From Verrucomicrobiales bacterium (lineage in GTDB: Bacteria > Verrucomicrobiota > Verrucomicrobiia > Limisphaerales > UBA1100), in NCBI GenBank assembly GCA_003517285.1, contig DPAW01000368.1, forward strand, positions 1,924 through 9,351: a DNA stretch of 7,428 bases. Reading direction: 5' to 3'. Position numbers and translations under genes: made by a program. Below, in pieces: positions 1-6,543 of this stretch. Each line of letters starts with the position of its first letter. The stretch's first letter is position 1. Under the pieces are notes generated by a model. It made no database searches. It saw only the letters and a list, made by a program, of their open reading frames with translations, and had not been told where the DNA came from.

Positions 1-29
1 TTAGCCCAAGCTTGTTGCAGGTCGTTCAT
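1..29 (-). CDS. Start of an unidentified gene, third in the leftward operon (partial, runs off the left edge)
   Basis: An ATG on the minus strand at 29-27 opens a reading frame that begins MNDLQQAWA and leaves the window. It starts 1 nt after the sulfotransferase stop (TAG at 33-31), the spacing expected of a translationally coupled operon gene. A purine-rich AAGGAG lies inside the end of the sulfotransferase gene, about 14 nt before this ATG, and could serve as a ribosome binding site with somewhat long spacing. Nine residues are too few to identify a family. The call rests on position and start codon only, and the true start could lie further downstream, outside the window. Confidence 0.45.
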
Positions 30-30
30 G

Positions 31-1182
31 CTACGGTCCGAACTCCTTCGCATAATCGCTGAAATCTTCGCGCACTTGCGCCTCGCTCAGGCCGTATTCC
101 TCCAGCGTATATCGATGCGCGCCATGTTTATGTTGGCGATTGGCGGCGAGCCATTGGCGCATGGCGGCCTCGAAGGGTTCGGTGAATTCATACCCGTGAT
201 GCGCGTAGATGTGCTGCACGGTGGCGATGGGATCCGCCACGAGATCGGCGTATTGGATATCGAGAATCTGGCCTTCCGCCGCCGTGGCACGCACGGCCGT
301 GGCCTTTTCAAAAATGGCCTTCAAGCGCGCGTGCCAATGGGCGCCGATGGCGGGTTTGTCCACGGCATCACTGGCCGCGCCGCGCAGGATCTCGCACAGA
401 CTGCAGAGCGAGGGCAACACGGCGACGGGATCGCGATGGGTTTGCACGATGCGCGCCTCGGGGAAGACGGCGAGTAATCCGGCCAACCCGGGCAGATGCC
501 GCGGCGCCTTGAACACCCAATGATTGCCTTGGCAATGGGCTCCAAGCAGTTGGAGTTGGCGGCGGTAATAATGATGAATGTCGACATCCGCCTCGTGCTC
601 AGCCAGCCAGCGCGAGTAGGTGGGCACATGGGCGCGGAGTTCAAAAATGAGATCGTTAAAGGTATGCTCGATGAGCCAGAGACATTCCTCCGGCCCGCGC
701 GGGACCAGCTTGTGGGCAGCTGCCAGCTGCGGGGCGACCTTTTCGAAACCGGCCGCCCATTCCTCCACCTCGGTAATACGAGGATCATCCTCCAGCGATT
801 GTGGGGGAGGGGCCGGATAGAGGCCTTCCCATAGGCGCATCCAACGCGCCGCCGGATCGCATGCGAGCAGATTGTGCAACAGAGTTGTGCCCGTGCGGGG
901 GAATCCAATGACGTACAGCGGCCGAGGAATCGGCGTCTCGGCGAGTGCCGGGTTATCCGCAAAAGCCTGCTCGGTGCGCAGCCGATTGGAGAGCAACCGT
1001 AGCATCGTACGATGCATCATGAATACCCCACGCGCGTTGAGCTTCGCCTCGTCCCGCAGGGATTGCAGAAGAATCTCGAATGGTTCGTGAAAAGTTTTAC
1101 CGCCAAAGTCGGACAGACCCGTCTGCCGCTGCGCCTTGTCGAGCAACGCAGCCGGATCCAGAGCAGTGTCGGCCTTGGGCAT
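31..1182 (-). CDS. Sulfotransferase family protein (Sulfotransfer_3-like, PAPS-dependent)
   Basis: This 383-residue protein is predicted to move a sulfuryl group from PAPS to an unknown acceptor, probably in the cytoplasm. The PAPS 5'-phosphosulfate loop is clear at residues 90-101 (YVIGFPRTGTTL). The 3'-phosphate site is visible at about 243-260, with RIVQTHRDP followed by a Ser in VLPSLCSL. A KAPRH segment at 225-229 lies in the core fold. The N-terminal TGLSDFGG and EPFEILLQSL segments and the WEGLYPAPPP stretch after the P-loop are typical of the long bacterial PF13469 branch, and the length fits full-size members. The ATG at 1182 lies 9 nt after the aldo/keto reductase stop, so the two are probably co-transcribed. 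No Shine-Dalgarno is seen, so coupling to the upstream gene is likely. The acceptor cannot be told from sequence; a lipid or small-metabolite hydroxyl is a guess. The family assignment is secure. Confidence 0.93.
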   Translation of the reverse strand: MPKADTALDPAALLDKAQRQTGLSDFGGKTFHEPFEILLQSLRDEAKLNARGVFMMHRTMLRLLSNRLRTEQAFADNPALAETPIPRPLYVIGFPRTGTTLLHNLLACDPAARWMRLWEGLYPAPPPQSLEDDPRITEVEEWAAGFEKVAPQLAAAHKLVPRGPEECLWLIEHTFNDLIFELRAHVPTYSRWLAEHEADVDIHHYYRRQLQLLGAHCQGNHWVFKAPRHLPGLAGLLAVFPEARIVQTHRDPVAVLPSLCSLCEILRGAASDAVDKPAIGAHWHARLKAIFEKATAVRATAAEGQILDIQYADLVADPIATVQHIYAHHGYEFTEPFEAAMRQWLAANRQHKHGAHRYTLEEYGLSEAQVREDFSDYAKEFGP

Positions 1183-1191
1183 TGGAGCAGG

Positions 1192-2181
1192 TCAGGCCGT
1201 TGCCGCCAGAAATTCCGTGTGCGCCGATTCGACGGCGGTGAGTTCCTCGTCGCTCAGTGTCCAGGAACCGGCCTTCACGGTCTCGGCGATCTGACCAGGA
1301 CGCCGTGCGCCGACAATGGCACTGGTGACTTCCGGTCGGCGCAAAGTCCAAGCCACAGCAAGCTGGCCGACGGTGTGGTCGCTGCCCGCGGCGATCTCTC
1401 CCAGCTTGGCCACCAGCTTAAGAAACGGTTCCTTCCGGGGCGGGTGGAGCAGGGCACTCACGGGATGATCCGGCTTGTGCTTGCGCCAGTCGGTATCCGG
1501 TAGATTGGTGATCCATTCCTCGGTCACCTTGCCAGTAAGCAGCCCACTCTCCATCGGGCTGTAGCAAACGATGCCGCAGTTGTTGGCATCGCACCAGTCA
1601 ATCTGGCCTTCCTCCTCGATCTGACGATTGAGCAGGCTGTAGCGGGGTTGCAATGAGGAAACAGGACCGAGCGCAGTAGCGCGCTGAAGCTGGGCGGTGG
1701 AGTAATTACTAACCCCGGCCCACTTGATTTTGCCCTGTTGCTGAAGATCGAGCAGCGTCTGCCAAGACTCCTCCACGCCTTCATCAGGCTCGGGCCAGTG
1801 CAGCTGATAGAGATCAATGCATTCAGTCTGTAGACGTTTGAGCGAGCCTTCCACTTCCTCCAAAATGGTGGCGCGGGAGGTAAACCGCCTAGGCGTGCGA
1901 TCCTCGTTGGGCAATACGCCGCACTTGGTGGCCACCGTCACCGGCTGGCCCCATTCTTGGACGGCTTTGCCAACAACCTCCTCGGACAAGCCGAAGCCAT
2001 ACGCGTGTGCAGTATCGATCCAATTGATACCGGCCTCCAGCGCCTCGAGGATGGCCGCGATGGAGTCGGCCTCATCCTGCGGGCCCCATCCCATGCCCCA
2101 GTCATCACCACCAATAGCCCAAGTGCCTAACCCCACGGGTGTTAAATTGAGATCTGTTTTACCGAGCCTACGTGTCTGCAT
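1192..2181 (-). CDS. Aldo/keto reductase
   Basis: This 329-residue cytoplasmic NAD(P)H-dependent oxidoreductase has the TIM-barrel aldo/keto reductase fold. The catalytic tetrad is intact: Asp56 and Tyr61 in WIDTAHAYG, Lys86 in VATKCG, and His128 in DLYQLHWPEPD. Further family marks are the N-terminal RRLGKTDLNLTPVGLGTWAIGG, the GVSNYS segment, and the C-terminal cofactor-binding stretch SAIVGARRPGQIAE. I chose the ATG at 2181 because the protein from there (MQTRRLGKTDL) begins exactly where family members begin. The frame stays open upstream to about 2577, but that extension of 132 codons has no family similarity and covers the divergent intergenic region. It is the first gene of a leftward unit with a sulfotransferase 9 nt downstream. 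The substrate is unknown; the resemblance is to the broad group of bacterial reductases acting on sugars and small aldehydes. No good Shine-Dalgarno precedes the ATG. Confidence 0.93.
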   Translation of the reverse strand: MQTRRLGKTDLNLTPVGLGTWAIGGDDWGMGWGPQDEADSIAAILEALEAGINWIDTAHAYGFGLSEEVVGKAVQEWGQPVTVATKCGVLPNEDRTPRRFTSRATILEEVEGSLKRLQTECIDLYQLHWPEPDEGVEESWQTLLDLQQQGKIKWAGVSNYSTAQLQRATALGPVSSLQPRYSLLNRQIEEEGQIDWCDANNCGIVCYSPMESGLLTGKVTEEWITNLPDTDWRKHKPDHPVSALLHPPRKEPFLKLVAKLGEIAAGSDHTVGQLAVAWTLRRPEVTSAIVGARRPGQIAETVKAGSWTLSDEELTAVESAHTEFLAATA

Positions 2182-2595
2182 GGGCCGGAGGGTAGCGGAG
2201 GATTCTTGATGCCGCAAGATGGCCCTGAGTCTGAAATAACTGGGTAAAGCCGGACCTAACAGAAAGCATACCCATCCATGAACGGGCACCTGTGTCTTTC
2301 GGGGATACTGGTGTATCCGGCGGTACTGGAATCCCTTATTCCCGTGGCCAAAACCACTATACCACACATACCCGGAAAACCGGGCACAGATGGACGCCAG
2401 CTTGATCCGTTTATTCAGAAAAACTTTTTCAGGGCCATGATGGTCGGTCGGCCAATCAAAAAACTGGTGAAATCTCCAGCCCATGCTTGGCTTTTGGGCG
2501 ATTTTGTGGATAAATGTGTCGGGCGTAATGGGGGTGAAGATCGCGTCCGAATGTTGCGTCCATTTTAGCGACGCCAAGGGGGCTGGCTATAGCCA
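2182..2595. other. Divergent intergenic region, no convincing gene
   Basis: This 414-bp stretch separates the start of the leftward aldo/keto reductase from the rightward six-TM protein gene, so promoters for both units should lie here. Open frames exist on both strands but show no recognisable protein. One short perfect inverted repeat, GGATAC-TGGT-GTATCC (2303-2318), might be an operator or chance. A weak sigma70-like pair reading rightward is TTGGCT (2487-2492), a 16-nt spacer, and GATAAA (2509-2514), which would leave a leader of about 80 nt before the TTG start. No convincing leftward promoter, riboswitch or terminator was seen. Confidence 0.6.
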
Positions 2596-4506
2596 TTGGG
2601 GGATATCAAATTGCAGGATAAACCGGAAAAACCGTTTTTGATTCAGCACCTGATCGTGCATGGCGTGCTCGCAGCCATTCTTCTGGTCGGCGGCTGGCTC
2701 TTTCCGGTCCAGTACAAAACCCTGCATCCTCGTGTTCTGGCTCATGCCGGCAAGGTTTCGGATGACTCAGCGAAAGGCGCCATACCCCAAACCATCAGCG
2801 AACTTCACAGTGCCTATCACACCAATTCCCTAACTGGCGCCTCCGAAGTAGCTAGCTTGCTTTTTATTGCAAAACGTCAGTTGGAGGATAACTACAACCC
2901 AGACGATCCCCTCCAAAACAAGCTCACCAGCGGCGCCAACGCCATCGATTACACGATCAACCCCCAGACGCGCGCAGAATCCCAACAGAAGCTCCTGAGC
3001 AGTGGCACTGTCTCGCGGGAGTTGCTCAACCTCAAGACTGCCACCCCGGATTACGAAGCTCAAATCACCCTGCTTGGCTTTCTCGAGAGTCGCCGCAAAC
3101 TGCACAGTAAACTTCGCGCCGAGCTGCTCCATCTGCAAACCACCAAGCAAACCAACCAACTCGAACAGGTGATGCATAGCGTGACCACTCTCGGATTGCG
3201 CCTCGGCTTTTATCAGCTGGCAGAATTGACCGAGCGCGTCTCGTCAGCACGTACTTTCATGCAGCTCTCCAAAATCGCCAAGCTGCAAACCATTGTCTAT
3301 CCGTTCGATACCTTCAGCAAGGCGGATGGGTTGATTAGCCGCGATGAACTGGGTGGCACAGCACTCGTTTCCACCAATCATTTCACCCGCATTGCCGGCG
3401 CAGATCAGCGTATCGATCCTGAAGAATGGAAAACCATCGACTTTGGAAAGCTGAACATCGTCGATCAAGAATTTGCACATTACGACAACCTTGGCGACTA
3501 CCTCACCGTTGATCATCTTCAAAACAAGTCCCCCCTCGGCCGGAACATTCTCTTCAACCAATACTCCGGGGCCGATGGCAAAATCAGCCGGGATGAATGG
3601 CGAGAGATCGGCTTCATACCTCTGCAATACACTGAATTTCCAGCCGTTTACGCCGCCATACTCTGGTCCGACGATCCTGACCGAGTAGTTCAATACCTCA
3701 TGACCTACGGGCGACCCGGCGATGATTGGCTTCAAGCCGCCCTCGGCAATGGCCATGGAGCCCTCACCGAACTGCTGGATAAACAACTGCCCCTTTCTTC
3801 CTGGAACACCCCCGCGCCCGGTGCCGTCGCTCAGTTTGCTTTCAAGCGCCCAGCACTTGCTCTCACAGTTAAATACATTCTAATGGCCCTCGGCTGCTTT
3901 GTCCTCATGCGCGCATGGAACAGCTACTTCATCCTTTCCGCCGCCGACCACGAAACCCTCCATAGCTACCGACTTCGCCGCCGCGCCTTGACCGCCGCAC
4001 TGTGCCTCACTCTGATCATAATCAGTGAACCCGCCTTTTTTCAACCCGTTCACAGCTCCGAATATCAGGTAGCCGTGAACGTGCCCGAACTGGGCGAACT
4101 CAATCCAGAACCCTCCGACACTAACGAAACAAATAACAAAACCGACATGGAAACCAATATCATCCTCAGCGCCGTCATCTTTGTGCTCTTCGGAGCCATT
4201 CAGGTCTTCGTTTTCCAGACCTGCGTGAACAAGATCCGTGAAATTCGCCGCGGTGAAGGCGACCCCAACCTCAAACTGCGCCTGCTCGAAAACGAAGATA
4301 ACCTCTTCGACATGGGCCTGTACATCGGCATTGCCGGCACCGCGCTCACACTGGCTGTCATGATCCTCATGCCCGCCTGGAATATCAGCATTTCCGTAGC
4401 CTATGCCTCAAACATCTTTGGTATCCTGTGTGTGGCCCTAGTCAAGATCACGCACGTGCGCCCCGCCCGTGAGTCCCTGTTGATTGAGGCCCAAGAACAA
4501 GCCTGA
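2596..4506 (+). CDS. Unrecognised six-TM membrane protein with EF-hand-like repeats and an ExbB/MotA-like C-terminal end
   Basis: I do not recognise this 636-residue protein as a named family. Predicted layout: TM1 at about 17-38; a large extracytoplasmic region at 40-420; TM2 at 421-438; TM3 at 464-482; a short acidic outer loop at 483-520; TM4 at 521-540; a basic inner loop at 541-571; TM5 at 572-592; TM6 at 599-618; and a cytoplasmic tail. Positive charges (RRR at 461-463, KIREIRR at 546-552) fit this orientation. The outer region holds four EF-hand-like repeats (237-335) and a helical segment with DRVVQYLMTYG (362-372). TM4-TM6 match the in/out order of ExbB/TolQ, and TM5 and TM6 carry GIAGT (578-582) and AYASNIFGI (602-610), reminiscent of that family; this is a by-eye inference. 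The start is a TTG at 2596, because an in-frame TAG sits at 2590-2592 and no ATG is near. A second TTG at 2611, preceded by GGGGGA (2598-2603) at 7 nt, is an equally good start. The coiled-coil gene follows 40 nt downstream. Confidence 0.85.
   Translation: MGDIKLQDKPEKPFLIQHLIVHGVLAAILLVGGWLFPVQYKTLHPRVLAHAGKVSDDSAKGAIPQTISELHSAYHTNSLTGASEVASLLFIAKRQLEDNYNPDDPLQNKLTSGANAIDYTINPQTRAESQQKLLSSGTVSRELLNLKTATPDYEAQITLLGFLESRRKLHSKLRAELLHLQTTKQTNQLEQVMHSVTTLGLRLGFYQLAELTERVSSARTFMQLSKIAKLQTIVYPFDTFSKADGLISRDELGGTALVSTNHFTRIAGADQRIDPEEWKTIDFGKLNIVDQEFAHYDNLGDYLTVDHLQNKSPLGRNILFNQYSGADGKISRDEWREIGFIPLQYTEFPAVYAAILWSDDPDRVVQYLMTYGRPGDDWLQAALGNGHGALTELLDKQLPLSSWNTPAPGAVAQFAFKRPALALTVKYILMALGCFVLMRAWNSYFILSAADHETLHSYRLRRRALTAALCLTLIIISEPAFFQPVHSSEYQVAVNVPELGELNPEPSDTNETNNKTDMETNIILSAVIFVLFGAIQVFVFQTCVNKIREIRRGEGDPNLKLRLLENEDNLFDMGLYIGIAGTALTLAVMILMPAWNISISVAYASNIFGILCVALVKITHVRPARESLLIEAQEQA
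3304..3600 (+). repeat. Four degenerate EF-hand-like repeats within the six-TM protein
   Basis: Protein residues 237-252, 263-278, 293-308 and 320-335 align as one 16-residue unit with starts 26, 30 and 27 residues apart. The pattern is Phe, two residues, Phe/Ile/Tyr, then a loop such as SKADGLISRDEL, AGADQRIDPEEW, DNLGDYLTVDHL or SGADGKISRDEW. The D-G-x-I-x-x-x-E part matches positions 5-12 of an EF-hand loop in units 1 and 4, and less well in unit 2. The acidic residues at loop positions 1 and 3 are missing in these, so calcium binding is uncertain. The repeats lie in the predicted extracytoplasmic part. Confidence 0.6.
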
Positions 4507-4546
4507 AGCAACAGAGTATCCCAACCGTCAAACCAGTCCAACAGCC

Positions 4547-6283
4547 ATGAATAAGACACTGCTGCTCATCCTGTGCGACTTCCTGTTGCTGAATCTCATC
4601 CACTTCACCGCGTGGGATAAGCTGGACAAGGAAAGCGAATCAACCCGCGCTCAGGGCGGCGCCGATAAAGCCGGTGTTATGGGCGATCCAACACGAGACC
4701 TCGAACTGGCTGCCGTTCGCATCAAGGAACGCGAAGAAGATCTCAAAAACCAAATGGCGTCTGTCGCAGCCCTGCGCAACGCCCTCACCTCCACCCAGGA
4801 GGAAATGGGCGATGAAATAGCCAAACAAACCCGACGAGCGGAAAGAGCAGAGGGCGAAACCGAAGAGGAAAGAAAGCGCCGTGAAGATGCTGAGAAAGGC
4901 CGCGACACCACGGAAGCTCAGCGACTGGCTATCTTAAAGGAATTTGAAAAACAACAGGAACGCGCGGCCGAAGCCAAACAAGAGCGGGAGGAGCTCGCCA
5001 ACAACAACAAAGACCTAACCAATAGAATCTCTCAGCTAACCGCCAGCATGGGCGACCTCAAATTAGATCTCAACAACAGCGTTAAACAGCTAAATGATGA
5101 GAAAGCCAAGGTCAGCGACCTTTCCGCTGAACTCCGGGCAGCTGAGGCCATTGCCGAGCGGGAAAAACAAGCCGCCACCGCCGCCAAGACTGAAGCCAGG
5201 GCGGCCCAGCAGGTTGCCGCTGCTGCCAACACCCGCGCAGCCACAGCCAATGCCGAAGCTCAGGCAGCCAAGAGCAACGCTCAGGCACAAATCGCAAAGG
5301 TAGAATCCATGGCTGAGAAACGAATTCAAGCAGCCAACACGATAGCCAATACCGCTTTGAAACGCGTTGAGACAGCACAAGCCCAAGTGGTCGCCACCAC
5401 GAAAGCCAAGGCGCAAGTGGAACAGGCCTTGGCCGCCACCAGCGCTGAGAAACAAGAACTCACCAAGGCGGTCATCAATGAAAAACAGGATAAGGTAATT
5501 GCCCAAAAAGCAGCCCAACAGTTGCGCGATGAGATTGCTAAGAAGATTCCCGATCAACCCATCAACGCTAACATGATGGCGACGTTGTATTCGCAAAACC
5601 GGGTAAATCTCCTGACCACCGCCGCCCGGACGCTTTCCAAGCCCAAAAAGGAAAGTAACACCATCCTCATCGAGGTGTTGGAATACGACCCGGCCACGCG
5701 CAAAAGCAGCCCGTACATCCACGCCATTACCCACGTCCGTGAAACACCCTATAGATTGGCGGCTAATGCACTGGGCTGGCGCGAATCAGCCGCCTCGCTT
5801 TCCGGCCCCAATACGGGAGCACAACCTCTTCACCACGTACGTTTTTTAAGGAGCGATCCACGCATCGTGATTGCCCCAGTGGGACCGCCGGATTCCCCGC
5901 AGGTCAAAGCACTGGGTGTGAAACCTTACAAGCTGGCCGCCAAGCCGTTTAAGTTTCCCAAAGCATTTATTATGAAGCGCGATGGCCGGAGCTTCGGCGA
6001 AGTGGTCTTCCGGATGGATCCGCGCAACCGTGAGTATGTGAAATTCGACAAAAGTCTGGTGCGCTCAATTATGGGTGACTTCAGCCCTTCTCAGGGCGAT
6101 CTGGTCTTCAGTCAAACTGGCGAATTGTTAGGCATTATGGCCAACAACCGATATTGCCACGTCATCACGGGTGTTTCCCCGGCCGGCGCAGTAGTGTTCG
6201 GCCAGCACCAATCCAATTCTCTGGCTGGCACACTGGCCAAGATGCACGCCCTCGTGAAGGCCAAGGCCTCCGAGCTGCATTAA
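4547..6283 (+). CDS. Membrane-anchored long coiled-coil protein with a C-terminal domain resembling a degenerate trypsin fold
   Basis: This 578-residue protein is not recognised as a named family. It opens with MNKTLLLILCDFLLLNLIHF, a single uncleaved TM anchor (about 4-20) with an Asp at residue 11, as in ExbD/TolR/MotB helices. A Lys-poor N-terminus and charged residues right after the helix suggest N-in, C-out. Residues about 47-335 are a continuous coiled coil, rich in Glu/Lys/Arg first and in Ala/Gln from about 195 to 300. Residues 340-578 form a globular domain. Near its end, DFSPSQGDLVF followed by TGELLGI (511-530) resembles the trypsin-fold motif GDSGGPLV followed by GELVGI, with a Ser (515) at the nucleophile position but the surrounding glycines and Pro changed. 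HAITHV (392-397) could be the His strand, but no clear catalytic Asp motif is seen, so I infer a pseudo-protease or binding domain. I chose the ATG at 4547 because it directly precedes the TM helix; an upstream in-frame TTG at 4484 would overlap the previous gene. The gene lies 40 nt after the six-TM protein and ends just before a terminator, so the two form one unit. Confidence 0.9.
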   Translation: MNKTLLLILCDFLLLNLIHFTAWDKLDKESESTRAQGGADKAGVMGDPTRDLELAAVRIKEREEDLKNQMASVAALRNALTSTQEEMGDEIAKQTRRAERAEGETEEERKRREDAEKGRDTTEAQRLAILKEFEKQQERAAEAKQEREELANNNKDLTNRISQLTASMGDLKLDLNNSVKQLNDEKAKVSDLSAELRAAEAIAEREKQAATAAKTEARAAQQVAAAANTRAATANAEAQAAKSNAQAQIAKVESMAEKRIQAANTIANTALKRVETAQAQVVATTKAKAQVEQALAATSAEKQELTKAVINEKQDKVIAQKAAQQLRDEIAKKIPDQPINANMMATLYSQNRVNLLTTAARTLSKPKKESNTILIEVLEYDPATRKSSPYIHAITHVRETPYRLAANALGWRESAASLSGPNTGAQPLHHVRFLRSDPRIVIAPVGPPDSPQVKALGVKPYKLAAKPFKFPKAFIMKRDGRSFGEVVFRMDPRNREYVKFDKSLVRSIMGDFSPSQGDLVFSQTGELLGIMANNRYCHVITGVSPAGAVVFGQHQSNSLAGTLAKMHALVKAKASELH

Positions 6284-6302
6284 ACCGAATTCTGGTAACA
6301 AG

Positions 6303-6335
6303 AAAGGCGGGCTGTTTGGCCCGCCTTTTTCTTTT
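6303..6335 (+). terminator. Intrinsic terminator shared by convergent units
   Basis: A perfect 10-bp stem, AAAGGCGGGC (6303-6312) and GCCCGCCTTT (6319-6328), encloses a 6-nt loop. On the plus strand it runs into a T-rich tract (6326-6335), giving a classic rho-independent terminator 19 nt after the stop of the coiled-coil gene. Read on the minus strand, the stem is followed by TTTCTTGTT, so it probably also stops transcription of the leftward DUF1553/small-protein unit. Confidence 0.92.
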
Positions 6336-6350
6336 GAGTCGGCCTCTGAT

Positions 6351-6521
6351 TCAACAGGGTTGATGCCCCCAGTCCGTGTTTTTCAAGTCATCCTCGTACG
6401 CCGCCATTTGATCCTCTGCCGAAGGCTCCAACGTTTCTGTCTTATCCGACTGTGTCGGCGCACCGGAATCAGTCGCTTGCGGGGATTCCTTACTCGATTC
6501 CGTTTTGGGGTCGTCGTTCAT
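6351..6521 (-). CDS. Small acidic hydrophilic protein of 56 residues, unknown function
   Basis: ATG at 6521-6519 and TGA at 6353-6351 enclose 56 codons, starting MNDDPKTESSKESPQATD and ending DDLKNTDWGHQPC. The first 30 residues are low-complexity (Ser, Thr, Pro, Glu, Asp) and probably disordered. The last 20 or so (EDQMAAYEDDLKNTDWGHQPC) look like a short amphipathic helix plus a motif ending in a terminal Cys. There is no signal peptide or TM segment, so it is probably cytoplasmic. It begins 22 nt after the stop of the DUF1553 gene and ends just before the shared terminator, so it is the natural last gene of that leftward unit. No clear Shine-Dalgarno is seen. Support is the placement, the clean start and stop, and the protein-like C-terminal end; homologues were not searched. 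Confidence 0.62.
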   Translation of the reverse strand: MNDDPKTESSKESPQATDSGAPTQSDKTETLEPSAEDQMAAYEDDLKNTDWGHQPC

Positions 6522-6543
6522 GAAATTAACTTACCACAAAACC

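Noticed and set aside
2487..2514. Rightward sigma70-type promoter TTGGCT - 16 nt - GATAAA
   Set aside because: Only four of six matches in each hexamer; it is mentioned in the intergenic entry but too weak to annotate as a feature.
2278..2568. Rightward frame of 96 codons in the intergenic region
   Set aside because: No recognisable protein features and no ribosome binding site. It overlaps the expected promoter zone and is opposed by an equally open frame on the other strand.
2182..2577. N-terminal extension of the aldo/keto reductase by 132 codons, starting at a TTG
   Set aside because: The extension lacks family similarity and has no domain-like composition. The family's own N-terminus begins at the ATG at 2181.
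3244..3786. Leftward frame (180 codons) opposite the EF-hand-like region
   Set aside because: The plus-strand protein has TM segments, repeats and operon context; the antisense frame has no recognisable features.
4484..4546. Earlier TTG start for the coiled-coil gene, overlapping the previous gene by 23 nt
   Set aside because: The extra 21 residues are polar and would put an untypical leader before a TM anchor. The ATG at 4547 gives a clean membrane-anchor start.
5090..5734. Long leftward frame (214 codons) opposite the coiled-coil gene, rich in Gly, Leu and Cys
   Set aside because: It is an antisense by-product of the Ala/Glu/Lys-rich coiled-coil codons, with no start signal or domain.
5564..6280. 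Active trypsin-like or HtrA protease
   Set aside because: The Ser loop lacks the GDSGGP form and the Asp strand motif is not found, so activity cannot be claimed.
2596..6283. Assignment of the two-gene unit to the Zorya defence system
   Set aside because: ZorA/ZorB resemblance is limited to TM motifs. No ZorC, ZorD or ZorE gene is present, the second protein has no OmpA-like peptidoglycan-binding domain that I can see, and no other defence genes are nearby.
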